Shown here piece by piece: positions 29,936 through 42,246 of a stretch of DNA of 64,000 bases. The stretch comes from Strongylocentrotus purpuratus (Eukaryota > Echinodermata > Echinoidea > Camarodonta > Strongylocentrotidae): positions 28,585,162-28,649,161 of the forward strand of contig NW_022145595.1 in assembly GCF_000002235.5 (NCBI RefSeq), written 5' to 3'. The notes below the pieces were generated by a model. That model saw only the letters and a list, made by a program, of their open reading frames with translations. It was not told the DNA's origin and made no database searches. Within the stretch, counting starts at the first letter, position 1; the number at the start of each line of letters is the position of its first letter. Both the position numbers and the translations under genes were made by a program.

Positions 29936-32900
29936 CTATTTTCTCCAGCTTAGTTTGACGAGTATGTTGCCTTCGACGGGTCTCAAGATGAGCTGCCCCG
30001 CAGGTTTGGCTCCCTCTATGGTCTGGACTGACTCAATCGAGAATCTTCGGAAAATGTTTGCCAGAGTGAGTTTGGTTTCCATCATTGCGAACTTCTGACC
30101 TGCGTCAAAAAATCATAGAGAAGCATTTCAAGAGACCAGTTTCCAGTTAGACAAGGCTTACATTATATTTATGACCTCTGAAATTCTAAACATACAGGAA
30201 TATAAATCCATTTTGGGGGTCATTTTATGGATCAATTCGTAAAGAATACAAGTCCACGGTTTAATATTATAACATTCACTTTAAGATGAGTTAATGAACC
30301 AATACATATCGGAGTGGAGTTTACTATGCTAATATTGGTAATAGTAAATCGAAAGTCACAAGGATATTTATTTCAACTGCTTTAATTATTATTTCTATAA
30401 CCGTGATGTAGGAATTTCCAAAGTGCAATGTTTTGTTATATACATTTTATTTGAAAGTTGTTTCGTAGGTTTATATTACTTTGTCTATTTACACTGTCCT
30501 ACGTTTTTGATAGTAGGTATATCTGAGTCTCTTCTTATAGGTCTTACCGATGCAGTTTCTTGGACCTGCAGAAAACGGTACGAAGGCATACGGATGCCTC
30601 TTTTCAGCATTCTCTGGAAGAAACCGATCAGGGTCAAACTGATCTGGGTCAGGGAACTGTTGCGGGTCTTGATGAAGAGCATAGATGTGCAGCATGATCA
30701 TTGCTTCTTTGGGGACCACCTTGCCATCTATAAAATTGTGAAAGAATGAATCATGAAAGGACAAACTCTTCAAGTTAGCTTGTTAAAATAAAAGAATGCA
30801 GATCGATTCTATCAGAAAAGTTGATGTATCACATCGTACATTACGGTTTCAAGAAACGACATACCAAGGATTGTAAGAAGGAAGGCACAAGGATCCCCGG
30901 CATTTATTGTGTCTCAAGGGCAGTGCATGCACTTTTGGCCCTACTAGATCTTCTTGTGGATAAGAGTTCTGAAAATGTTACTTTAAAGGCAAGTGCTATA
31001 TTAAGTGGAGCACTCGACATTAAATTCTATTAAAGGAGACACTGTCCTTGGTTATATAGTGAGGTATTATGGGTGCTGGTGAAACTCGGCAAAGAGAGTT
31101 TTGCTTTGACGTTGATTGCTAGCATAATATTCAACCCGAATTTGTATGGGATTTTAAAAAGAGGAGGTCTTTGATCCAACGAACAAAAGAGATCTTGCAG
31201 AATATCTTCTTGAAAGTATGGTATTCCATCAGCTCCAATTCATCTTACTCCTAGCTTGCAGCCTTAATGCTTCTAATAAAAAGTTCAATGATTACAGAGA
31301 TCTTGGAAGGCCACTTTAGCTAGGACATTGTCTGCTAAAGGTATCTGGCGATCATAGGTCGAAGGCGCAAAGCGAAGTGTCTCCTTCACGAAGCTATTGC
31401 GTTCAATCGGTCCACTGAATTACCCTTAACCTAACCATGTTACCTCTCAACCCCTGCATCCAAGCAGAGGCGGTTCTCCCGGGGGGGCAGGGGGGGCACA
31501 GTGCCCCCCACTTTTTCAGATACCCCAAAAGTGCCCCTTTTTACATAGGAAAAGTGCCCCTTTTACTTTGACAAGTGCCCCTATTACTAAATAAAAGTGC
31601 CCCTTCCCCCCTTTTCACCTCTGACGAGTGCCCTTTTATTTTTGACACGTGCCCCTTTTCCTTCGACACGTTCCCATTTTCCTTTGCAATAAGTGTCCAT
31701 TTTCCATTCTCATAAATCTTGAAATTATCTTTAATAAGTGCCCTTTTTAATCTCTAGTAAGTGCCTCTTTTCAGGTACGAGAAGTGCCCCTTTTCACTTT
31801 TGATAAGTGCCCCCTTCACCTCTGATAATTGCCCTATTCAAAACTGAGAGGTGCTCCTTTACTTTGACAACTGCCCCTTTTTTCCTTTGTAAGAAGTGCC
31901 CCTTCTCCTTTTAATAACTACCCCTTTTTTAAACTCGGATGAGCACACCTTTAATTTTAACATGTGCCCCTTTTATTTTCTAATAAGTGCCCCTTTTCCT
32001 TATGATAAGTGCCACCATTAAAAAGAGAGAGCTCCTTCCCCTTCTCATAACTACCGCTTTCCCTTTCTAATAAGTGCCCCTTTTCCTTATGATAAGTGCC
32101 CCCATTAAAAAGAGAGAGCTCCTTCCCCTTCTCATAACTACCGCTTTCCCTTTCTAATAAGTGCCCCTTTTCCTTATGATAAGTGCACCCATTAAAAAGA
32201 AAAAGCTCCCTCCCCTTCTCATAACGGCCCTTTTTTTAAATTTGAACGGTGCCCCCTTTTCATTCAACAAATGCACATTTTCCTTTATTATAAGTGCCCC
32301 TTTTACATTTTCATAAGTGCCCCTTTTCATATCTGGTCAGTGCCTCTTTTCACCTCTTATAAGTGCCCCTATCAAAATCTGATGGGTGCCCTTTTTCCGT
32401 CAACAAATGCCTATTTCCCATTTTCGTAAACGCCTCTTTTTCATCAGGTGAGTGCCTCTTTTCAGGTGAAAAAAATGCCTCATGTTCACCTCTTATAATT
32501 ATCCTTTGTACTTTGACACGTGCTCCTTTTCTGTTCTAATGAGTGTCTTATCCCTTTCGATAATTGTCCCCTTTTCATGAAATCATTAAACATGCCCCTT
32601 ATTTAAAGCGACTAAGAGCAATTTCCCCCAAAGTTCGCTCGCTGCGCTGGCTCACATTTAAAGATGATATAATTATGTAAGTTATCAAAGGTCTTTTCAG
32701 TCTTCCGTTATGAGAATGTGCTTATAACCCCATCACGATTGGTTTTTTTCCTCTTTATAAGATGTAATTTTTCGCACTGCGACCTCGCAGATCTTTAAAC
32801 ATTTTCTCGCTCGCTTCGCTAGCTCGTAAATGCATATTCAGACATCCCACCCAACTGTAAAGTATGATGCTTAAGCGATATCTTGTATGATGTATGAAGA

Positions 32901-35900
32901 GAAACAAATATTGAAATCATCCCTGATAATGTAATCACAATGCAGGGGTATGTACCAATGTCAAAAAAATTGTATATTTTCGCTTTGAGATTTCCCACTG
33001 TAGGTGCCCTTTTTTCTTCAGAAAGTGCCCTTTTTTGTTGGTGCCCCCCCACTTTGGAAGTCGCTCGACCGCCCCTGCATCCAAGGTACTGTTTCTCCTT
33101 ATCCCATGCCGATGTAGTGCAAAGGCACATAGGACTTGCCTTCACAGACGCCCTCGGAAATGTTACCCTACCTTTATGACCAAAGACTCAAGACTTTTTT
33201 GGATAAGAGTGACGGAAGACTTAATGCGAAGTGTCTCCTTGTTGGAGCTATGGCATTCTTTTGGTCCAAACGCTAACTTCACAATCCCATTGAACACGAC
33301 CACGTAGCCCTATACTCATCCTTATCCTCAATGGGTCATAGGATTGCCATTGAAAGGAGCTACTTCATCGAGGACAATGCATTCATCAAGACCTCTAGCT
33401 ACGCATAGGTATATTATACGGAAGTGGATGAGGCAGAGTGTCTCCCTGACGGAGCAATGTCATTCCATTTGTCCAATGTGTCCTATACCTAACCTCTCAA
33501 CTCTATAGCAGAGTAGCAGACACTAGCTTTGTATTCTATCTAGGCATTCTGCTAATCATAATAGTACGAAGTGCAAAGCGCCCGCTAGGGCTAACCAGAG
33601 GCGTCCAGGAAAGGTTTACCTTACCTAGGACAATGTCTTCGTCAAGAGATCTAGCTACCATAGGTACGGCCGGGATGATACGAAGTGACTCCTTGACGAT
33701 ACGAGTAAGGTACGAGAGTCTTGACAGATCGTCTGACGTCACAGGACGGATCGAATCACCTGTTTGCATGGCAAGAAGAATATTTTATTAATTTTTACAA
33801 ACTTCCCTTTAATAACGACTGTCTATAATTATATGCAGCAACAACGATACACGCTTTTTTTTCCTTGATGACGTTTCTTCTTAAAACATCATCAAATGGA
33901 AAATGCAATTGCTTATGACTACCAACTGTAGTGGTCTGTAGAGGTTCTGTGGTCTAGTTGTTTAATCTCTGGACTGTGAACCACGTGGTTCGGGGTTCGA
34001 ATCCCTGCAACGAAGCAACAATGCCTTTTGACAAGACCTTAATCTACATTTGACACACTCGACCCTGGTGTATTTAAAGTGGGTGTACCCGGTAGGATTT
34101 AATCCTTTAATACACCGGGCACTACGGTTGCTTCAGCTAAAACCGGGGTAGTAATAATTATCCAAAGCCTTTTGGAAGCACATAGAGACATATTATAATC
34201 ACGATAATTTGATTATGCGCTATACAAGGAGGACCTGCGTTCTCGTTTGACAACCTTCATTAAACTCATTTAAATCATTATTAAACTTATTTAGTCTAGA
34301 CATAGATGACACACGTGTAGATTTGCGTCTCTTTATTTTAAGGAATCAATCACGTTGGATATAGGTTTAAGATCAAATGACCTTGCCCTAAAGGCTTGTT
34401 CAGATACAGCGCGGTAAATCGCGGTAAACCACCGCAAAAAATGCTACCGCGATTGGTAAATGAATTGCAACTGCGCGCAACAAACGACATGCACGTATTC
34501 ACTGAGATAATTAGATACAATTATATTTAAACGTCTTTGGATACAACATGTGAAGCGTATTACACTTAACGTCATCATGAAGAAGAAAAGAAACCGCCGC
34601 GGTTTTGCCGCGTCAAATCTGAACGAGCCTGAATGGTTGTTGTTCGACTAGAGATGCAACCATAACAAGAACCGGTACCAGTAGGGTTCTAGACCTACCA
34701 AAAACTTCATCTAGTTCCGCGTGTAGTCTTTCCTGTATGTCTGGATGCTGTCCTATCTCCAGGATTGCCCAACTTATCGCAGCAGCAGTGGTATCATGAC
34801 CCTGCAAACAAAAAGAGAGAAAGAAAAAAAAAAGGGGGGACTCGTGAAAACGAGATTGAATAGCGGGAACTTTCATTATAAAGAGGACCGAGTCTGAAGT
34901 TGTTCCGTAAGCGATGTTTTGTTTTCGTTTTGTGTTTATCAACTTCCTTCATATTTCTAACCGTGTAACCCGAAGAATGCCGTGTGTAGGGTGTTGTTGT
35001 TGATATTGTTGTTGTTAATTTCACTTGCTCAAACCATAAATTTAATCCCGATGAACTATTTAACTGTCCATGTTCATCCGTAACTGCACAACGCCAAATT
35101 CAAGAGTAATCCACTAGCGGACACCGAAGGGCAAATAAGTTTTGTATAACTTTATGCCTACTTACAAGGTATGATATCCAAGGTATGGTAAACAAATTAC
35201 TATTTGGGGTGTCTGGCAGGCCTGGTGTCTGGTATCTCTTAATGAACTATCATAATTGATTCTACTGGGTTACTTACAGTCTATGAAGTATTCATATAAG
35301 ACTTTAATACGGGAAGCTATATTTGCCAGGGAAGAGAAGTTTTCAGGCATACGCCTATACCTACAAAACGTCAACTTTCCAGTTTCTAAAATTTGTTGGC
35401 AAGCGAGATAAAGTTTACACTCTTCACTCTTATAGTGGAAATATAATTGTTTTCATCAAAATATATTAAATAAGGTATTAAAAAGTAGACCATCACATTG
35501 GATAAATTATCGGCGAACTTTTTTAGGTATAGATTTGGTCTGACACCCCCCCCCCCCCCCACCCCCCAATGCAGACACGTACATTGTTAGATATACCTCA
35601 AACATGAAAGTGTCTACTTCTTCCCGGATGTCTTTCAGAGTAAAGCTCGCATCTTCTCGATGCATCGCCAGGAGAAGGTCCAAGAATGCAATTCTTTTGC
35701 GTCTCCTAGCAACCGTCTCATCCTCATCTTCATGAGTGACACTCGGAGGCTCTTTTAGTCTTTCCTGTATCATCTAGGTAATAAAAAAATGCAACAGATT
35801 GCATTTTGATCGAAGGTAAAAGTGTTCAAGTCTCTGCCAGATTTGTCGCGGCAAAACTGTTAATTTTGTTATGATGACGTAAAGCGTGAGACGCCTCACA

Positions 35901-36108
35901 TTTCTGTATCTTAATCACAAACCTCAGTGAATACACGCAAGTTATATTTTGTTGCACGCAGAACTTTAATCTTTCATAATGGTGTAAAAGCAAACGAGAC
36001 GGCATATTTTTTTTTTTTTTTTTTTTGCGGCGGTTTACCGCGCCATGTATTTAAACGAGCCTTTATTAATCTACTAATACGTCTATTTATTCACCGTTCT
36101 ATTGTCAG

Positions 36109-36140
<32 letters not shown>

Positions 36141-37264
36141 AAGAAGAAGAAGAAGAAGAAGAAGAAGAAGGAAAGGAAGGAGGAGGAGGTGAAGAAGGAA
36201 AAGGACAAGAAGGAAAAAAGAGAAAAAGATGTAGTAGGGCAAAAAGAAAAAGGAGCAGAAAAGGAAAAAGAACAGAAAGAAGAAAAGAAAAACAGAAGAA
36301 GAAGGGAAAAAAAAGGAAAAGAAGAAGAAGAATAAAAAGAAGAGGCATCATTTCCGGAATGGGGAATTAATCGAACTCCCACTCTCCATTGTCCATTGGA
36401 TAGCCTACACGCTTAATACAATAATAAATGGAAGGAGGGCAACTCTCCCTCTCCAGAATAGACCTCACCTTTATTTCATTACAATTATTTATTTTAAAAA
36501 AAAACTTACATTGTCTGTAACATCGTGGAGGATCTTCAACGTTTTGTCGTGCTCTTTTCCGGCGTTTAGTTTGCCAAACAGGTAGTCTGGCCAAGTGAGT
36601 GGATTCTTAGCTCGAGCAATCACCAGCTCACCCATTCTATAACGTGAGCAAAGAATAGGTCCAAAGTCGTCAACATAAAGGTGATTATTCTACAAAAACT
36701 GGATTTTTGCCGGACCCAGAGAAAGGTTTGTAGTTATCTGGTATTTAATTGTTAACGTGACGCCTTCTCTTTAGTTACATGCTATTATTATAAAACTTCC
36801 GATTCTTTAACCGAAACCCTTTATTACATTGTAGTGGCAGTCTATCCTTAAAAATTCTAGAATACCATTCAATTATTTTGTTTTAAAATTGTGCTAAATT
36901 TAGCTCTTATAGCAATTAAAATATTTATGATTCGTTATCAAAGATACGTTCATGCCTCTTATATTCATTTATAACTCGAAGTACTTAATCAAACTATCTT
37001 TCACCTTCCCACTGCTTGCACATATTCATTATCACCGTCCTCTTGTGCGTTAGTACAACGGCCCATTGCAGTATCTGTAGGTACAGGAAGAGAACAAAAA
37101 TATATGTCATGATAATAACAACAATAAAAAACAACTATAATAGTGGAAAATAATAATAATGATAAAAACGATATTATAAAAAATCATTATTATAAAGATA
37201 ATGATAATAATAATACTGATGATAATAATGATATTAATAATACCAATGATGATAATGATAATAG

Positions 37265-37298
<34 letters not shown>

Positions 37299-40227
37299 GA
37301 TAATAATAATATTATGAATGATGATAACGATAATGATACTAATATATAAAGATTATCATATTGATGATAATGATCATAATAATGATGATTATAATGATAA
37401 TAATAATGATCATATTAATAACAATATTAATATTTATGATAATGATAATAATTATAATATCAATTATAAAACAATCACAATAACAATTGAGCATCACTTG
37501 CGAGAAAAGCCAGGGCATCGATCAATGTGGGCAGTACTACCCCCTCCTCCCCCCCCCCCCCCCCCCCCCCACACACATCCACCTACCACGCCCAAATGAC
37601 AAATAATGGACACCTCACTGATATATTTTTTGTTTTTATAAATATCTTTGTAACTTGTCTAATAATGTTTAAATTTCTTTCAAAATCGGTTTGCTGTCAC
37701 ATCGGCAGTATTCTGTTTCCGAATAGATTTTTGTATGTATGTAGGCAAAATGTGTTTGGATGTGGGGTTGGGGAGGGCGGCTTGGTCAGCCGCCATTTTT
37801 TATATACCGCATATTATATCCAGCACGCAGTTGGTGACGAGAGGAAAGATATTGATAGTCTCAGACTTATCGGCAAACTTTTCGAGTTTCTTGACCAAGA
37901 TAGTGCTCTGCTCGTTGAAAACATCCATGAAACATTGAAGGATGGAGAAGTGGAAGGTCGGAGTGAGCATCTTGCGTCGATGAAACCATTTCTGACCAGT
38001 ACTGCAAGGAAATCACATTCAGAAATATAGATTTTCTTGAGATTTTGTTTTGGGGTGATAACATTATTGTTATTCCTGGAGATGTTCTCCCATTATGATC
38101 AATGACGACTTGCAGTTTCTTTTGTATGTGAACTTGACAGTCTGTTATTCATGAACTTCTAACTTTGCAGCCGATAATTAAATGAGTAGGTCTAACGTTC
38201 ATATTTTCTTATGTTTGTTTGCTCAAGCGTCTCGTCGTTTCAATTTTCGCCCGTATTTTATAGTAGTATCTGTCTTATCGCATACATACATGTGATTATA
38301 TCATATTGATATTTGATATACCAAGTTCTTATCTCAAAAGTTCTACACGTGTGGGGTTCCTGGCTGCATGATATAAAACAACTGAGCTGGTATTCGTGTT
38401 GCCTCGTATTATTTGGCTTAAATCATTACATAAAATCGAAATGTTCGTCGACCCCTCATTTCAGTCCGAAGTCTAACTTTTCTTTTGTTAAAGGTAATGA
38501 AAAGTTTCGGGAAATTTTGAAAAATGGATTGATAGTATTTCTTTGAAATGTTAATATATTTGGATGCCCCTTGTGGATGTATTATAAGAAATAGAACATT
38601 TAGCCTTTAAAACACTTCTGCTTTCGAGAAATTGAATAATCAAAAATTTACCGGTGCTCCTGGTAAATTTCAAATATTTCAAATAGCGCCTAAGGCCACT
38701 CCATGGTAGCTGCGATCATGAAAATCTTAGAATATGCAGTTCTGATATATAATTTCCAAAAGGGAATAGCAAATCGGTCAATTGTAGTCAAGAAACATTT
38801 GTTTAGGTCAAAAGTAATATCAGCCTTGAGAGGGCGCTATACAACATAAAGAGTTTATTATTTACAATTTCTTTACTTTAGACTCGATTTCAACCGCGAC
38901 AACGATCATTGAATATTGTAAAACCGCAAAGGCTTCTTATATGTTCATTTGATCCAAATTCATGACCCCTTACCAAAACTTTGTAATACCTTTAAACATG
39001 ATCTTAAAAACCACGTCGGGTTTAACTGCCTATATAGTAGATTACGGTCCTGAATTTCTAATACGAAAATAACGCTCAATTTGAATTTGAAGGTAACAAA
39101 AAGCCTTTACCTAGTCAATAACCCTAGACCAAGCCAGGGTTCCAGGAGACGATATAGGAACCCTTTCCGGACGTGCTGGCTGCTGCTTAGTATCACCTGA
39201 AAGTGGATTACATGAAAGGGACTTGGTAACATTGCCTCAGATTCTGAAACAAAATCCTGGATTTAGCTCTTGCTGCAATCATAATTATAAACCTATAGGT
39301 CAGTCAGGAATCCTATGACTTTTACAAGCCATTGCCTGTCTGGTTATCAAGATATTTATGATTGGAAATCGAATTTTCATTCTTCGTTTTCCTAACGGTT
39401 TTTATAACACTACGGTCTAGTGGGGCAATTGAGTATGGTACCACCGTTCACTCAAAGATTTTTATTTTTTGAGGCACTTCATGATCATTTTGAAGCGCAA
39501 TATTTGTTTAGGGTATCAGTATTAATATCACAGACACTTATAACACGTACGTAGGGCCATGCATCTCAGATTTAACATTGTTAAACGATGCCTTTGAGAC
39601 TGAAATAATGATTTTATATATAACACGTACGATCGCCAAGACTTTAGAAACAAATAAATGTAGGACAATTTTAGTAGCCCATTTCAACACTTCTTAAATT
39701 CGTCATCGATATTACAAAAACGTTTTGCAGTAGCTGCGTTAAAGACAGCATCCCTCTTTCCATAGGGGAAATTACCAATCTTGCCACCTTCAAAAGATCC
39801 CTCAAAACTTACCTTTCTCCCCAGTGATCTATGTGATCTACTTTATGTGAGACTGTACATTTGTTGTCCTCTTTTCATATATTTGTATTATTTTGTAAGC
39901 GCTATGGTACTTATTGTTTTTAGCGCTCCTAAATATTCGATATTATTATTATTATCATGAACCGACAAATCCGTAGACGGTGCAAACGTTACATTGACGC
40001 ACTATAGTAGCTATGCGATTCGAATGTGATTTGATATACTAGCCGGCTGAATTTACTTTCGAGTTGATTTCTTGAAAGTCTTCTCGATCGTGTTATCTAT
40101 GTATTACAATGAAAGAGAGGCACAGGGGCTTTACTAGAGAGGAAAGGAAATGTCACACTCCATGCAGTATAAGTGGTTTTGTCACCAAAGTCGAATGTTA
40201 GAGCCTTGTCATCAATTTCTACTCCCC

Positions 40228-40319
<92 letters not shown>

Positions 40320-41225
40320 ACCTTCAAATTGGCCTTTACGAAAACTAGTTGTTATAAAATTTAGTAACCTCAATCGATATGAGAGGGACAACAGTTGGAC
40401 AAAGCATATTGTTCAAGGATGTATTAGCACCGAACAAGAATCGAACCCGGGACCTGTCGTATGAGAGCCAAGAGCCTTCATAAATATACCTCATGCTACC
40501 TCCTCCTCCCGCCCCCCAAAAACGTTATCATTACCTCCATATACTTAGCGCCATAAAGAACGAGCACTGGAGCTGGACCGAGCCACATCCGAATGATCCC
40601 GCCTGTCTTGGCGCGATACTCGTTAAAAATAGATTGAATATCCACGAAGAACTCTGTCAAAGGAGAAAAGGAGCAATGGAAATGAAGAGGTTAATAGAAT
40701 ATTTTACAGAGAAGTGGAAAATATGCACGCGGGTATAATTAATGATGTTGAAATACACAGAACTGTGGATAAAAGCTAACCTCATCTATCGCCACCACCA
40801 TCATCACCATTATCACCACTATCACATCACGCCAACATCATTATCAACCTCAGTATCAACATCAACATCATCACCACTTAACATCGCCACCACCATATCA
40901 CACCGACACCACCACCTCTATACGCCACACCACACCATACCACACTGACACAACACCACACCACACCACATCACCACCATCATCACCCATTACCAGAAGC
41001 AGCACCAGTACCACCAGGACCACCGTTTACCCATCATAATCCCAAATGGTGCACATTACCTCTTTGGTCGCTCTTGAAGGCATAGGCGTTCCCGACCAGG
41101 GGTAATGCTAATGGTCCCTGGAATCTACTGATGAGGACAATGATGCGGATGGCCTTTGCGAGGAGGAAGGTCACGACGAAGGAGATGACCAGGAGAATGA
41201 CCGGGAGGACGACACCGTATTCCAT
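29936..41225 (-). CDS. CYP4V2-like: Cytochrome P450, CYP4V-type fatty-acid hydroxylase, complete 11-exon gene
   Basis: Exons on the - strand: 41225-41060, 40653-40535, 39196-39111, 38001-37808, 37074-37005, 36636-36510, 35773-35597, 34801-34699, 33759-33625, 30727-30548 and 30099-29936. All junctions are GT/AG with consistent phases; the sum is 1521 nt (506 residues). The start ATG sits in a strong CACCATGG context. An N-terminal anchor spans about residues 5-33. Landmarks: [17 protein letters not shown], the CYP4 signature [13 protein letters not shown], with E313 at the position of the Glu that links covalently to heme in many CYP4 enzymes; ExxR E371/R374; RFLPEN; heme loop FSAGPRNC with Cys451. 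Eleven coding exons and the motif set match vertebrate CYP4V2, an ER omega-hydroxylase of medium- and long-chain fatty acids. Family assignment is strong; the substrate is inferred. Gene 1 is convergent, gene 3 lies upstream on the same strand. Confidence 0.93.
30728..31300. other. First part of intron 9 (gene 2), no clear feature
   Basis: No exon of the gene is missing here: the protein reads straight from the 33759-33625 exon to 30727-30548. Some weak exon-like similarity near 30890-31030 was not convincing. Confidence 0.4.
31308..31408 (-). pseudogene. Degenerate copy of the exon 9 3' half
   Basis: Read against the exon at 33625-33759, this block keeps CTAGGACA, TTGTCT, ATCATAGGT and GAAGTGTCTCCTT in the same order. 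It is not open. It lies on the far side of the hAT-like element from the other copies. Confidence 0.55.
31465..33077. mobile_element. hAT-like non-autonomous element filled with GTGCCCC repeats
   Basis: Ends are CAGAGGCGGT and ACCGCCCCTG (complementary at 9 of 10 positions), flanked by an 8-bp target duplication CATCCAAG (31457-31464 and 33078-33085). From about 31495 to 32620 the inside is a degenerate array with units of about 20-30 bp built on AAGTGCCCCTTTT. Within it, 31978-32210 holds a higher-order repeat (AAAAAGAGAGAGCTCC). It carries no transposase and sits in intron 9 of the CYP4V-like gene. Confidence 0.8.
33205..33465 (-). pseudogene. Two more degenerate copies of the exon 9 3' half
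   Basis: The block at 33367-33465 aligns well with 33623-33715: GAGGACAATG, TTCATCAAGA, CTCTAGCTACG, ATAGGTA, GTCTCCCTGACG. A shorter copy at 33205-33265 keeps GCGAAGTGTCTCCTTG and TTTGGTCC. Frames are broken and donors lost, so they are not usable exons as they stand. Confidence 0.65.
33948..34235 (+). mobile_element. tRNA-derived SINE
   Basis: The head resembles a tRNA: an A-box-like TGGTCTAGTTGTTTA and a B-box GGTTCGAATCC (about 33992). However, the acceptor arms do not pair and a long unrelated body follows (GACACACTCGACCCTGG, CACCGGGCACTACGG), ending in GCGCTATACAAGGA. That is a SINE, not a tRNA gene. It lies in intron 8 of gene 2. Confidence 0.75.
34391..34632. mobile_element. MITE with AGGCTxGTTCAGAT inverted ends
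   Basis: The left end AGGCTTGTTCAGATAC, followed by GCGGTAAA motifs, is mirrored by the right end CGCGGTTTTGCCGCG then ATCTGAACGAGCCT. A partial relative lies at about 35838-36062 in intron 6 (right end GTTTACCGCGCC, ACGAGCCT). Confidence 0.7.
34802..35596. other. Intron 7 of gene 2, no feature seen
   Basis: AT-rich intron DNA with a polypurine/G stretch near the exon 8 acceptor (34810-34845 on the + strand) and a poly-C run at 35548-35565. No extra exon. Confidence 0.5.
36108..36340. repeat. GAA microsatellite grading into a long polypurine tract
   Basis: About 20 perfect GAA/AAG triplets are followed by roughly 170 bp of almost pure purine on the + strand. The Lys/Glu-rich + frame and the Ser/Phe-rich - frames are compositional. 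It lies in intron 6 of gene 2. Confidence 0.9.
37090..37480. repeat. AAT/GAT trinucleotide-rich tract
   Basis: A long impure array of ATA/AAT/GAT triplets. Frames read as poly-Asn/Asp. It lies between exons 4 and 5 of gene 2, just upstream (in + coordinates, after) the small 70-nt exon at 37005-37074. Confidence 0.9.
38002..39110. other. Intron 3 of gene 2, no feature seen
   Basis: AT-rich intron without recognisable exon or mobile element. Short AGGGCGCTATA motif near 38830 only. Confidence 0.5.
39216..39593 (-). mobile_element. TTAA-type MITE, copy in intron 2 of gene 2
   Basis: This is the reverse-orientation relative of 59578-59928 and 62128-62427. Shared blocks include AATCATAAATATCTTGA, CAGACAGG, TCCTGGATTTAGCTC and the terminal CATCGTTTAACAATG. 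The flanking tetranucleotides (ATGA, TTGA) look like mutated TTAA. Confidence 0.65.
40231..40313. repeat. (CT)n microsatellite
   Basis: About 40 CT dinucleotides with two CCCT interruptions, in intron 2 of gene 2. Confidence 0.97.
40790..41030. repeat. CAC/CAT-rich microsatellite
   Basis: An impure array of CAC, CAT and CCA triplets in intron 1 of gene 2, ending about 30 bp before the exon 1 donor. Frames read as poly-His/Thr/Ser. Confidence 0.9.
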
Positions 41226-41628
41226 GGTGAGCAATTGGTAGATCCTAACATCTGAGAGGTTGATATACTACGAGATCCTCAGCTAAACAGTTTCAGATGA
41301 AAGAGAGAGAGAGAGAGAGGGAGAGAAAAGTTTTAACATTAGCCGCCTTATCCCCGAAACCCTATGCCTCTTTCTTTTGCTCTGGCTCTCTAGATGGCAT
41401 CTGGCATCTAACCTATATCAATGACGATCGAGATGTTCTTCATATCTTTAGCTCTGCCTTAGCTATTCCTTTCTTCTCCAGTCATGCATTTCGTTAAAAT
41501 ATCTGCGATTTAACTAATTAAGAATCGAGACGGCATGAAACCCTGCATGAAACAGTTTTAAGAGACATTTTGAACAATGCAATAGGTTTATTTGGAAAGT
41601 CAGGAAAATAAGGAATGAAGGTTTCCTA

Positions 41629-42214
41629 CAGGCACGGATCCAAGATTTCTTAAGGGGGGGGGGGCAAATTTGAAATTATGCGAGCCAAATATTGGTACGT
41701 AATAGTGAAACCGGCAGTGGCAAAAAACGTTTTTTTTTTTTTTTTTGGGGGGGGGGAGGGGGGGGGGGGTTGACAACAACAAAAATCCCCATCACCCCAC
41801 TCTTACAGGCCCCTCTGAACGTTTCTCGGCGGGGTCCAGGGGACGGAGCCCCCGGAAGCTCAGGGGTTTTGGGCAATTACTGTCAGATGAGCATATTTCA
41901 ATACCTTATTTGTGGCACTGGTAGATCACTAATTGGTGTGGGGTCCAGGGGGCGGAGCCCCCAGGAGCTCAGGGGTTTTAGGCATTAACTTACCGTCAGA
42001 TGAGCATCCAGGTGCCTGACTTTGGGCCCTAGGTGAAATCCAGGGGGCAGAGCCCCCAGAAGCTCAGGGGTTTTAAGGCATTTAATCATCGTCAGATGAG
42101 CGATTAAAAAAATAAAAAAATTGGACCCCGGAAATTAGAAAATTATCAGATATTTCGTTAAGTGGCTTAGGAGGGGGGGGGGAACAATTTTGTTGGTTGT
42201 TGCTTTCTTGAGCG

Positions 42215-42246
<32 letters not shown>

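Noticed and set aside
31495..32620. Regularly spaced repeats as a CRISPR-like array
   Set aside because: Repeats are degenerate, spacers are not unique, and the array sits inside a hAT-like element in a eukaryotic intron.
33948..34020. tRNA-like sequence with A and B boxes
   Set aside because: The acceptor arms do not pair and a non-tRNA body with a GCGCTATACAAGGA end follows, so it is a SINE head, not a tRNA gene.
36083..36382. Lys/Glu-rich (+) and Ser/Phe-rich (-) open frames
   Set aside because: Pure composition effect of the GAA and polypurine tract.
37143..37480. Asn/Asp-rich open frames
   Set aside because: They come from AAT/GAT microsatellite DNA in a P450 intron.
41223..41234. Upstream TTG start three codons before the CYP4V ATG
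   Set aside because: The ATG at 41225 has a strong CACCATGG context and gives the expected N-terminus; non-ATG initiation is not needed.
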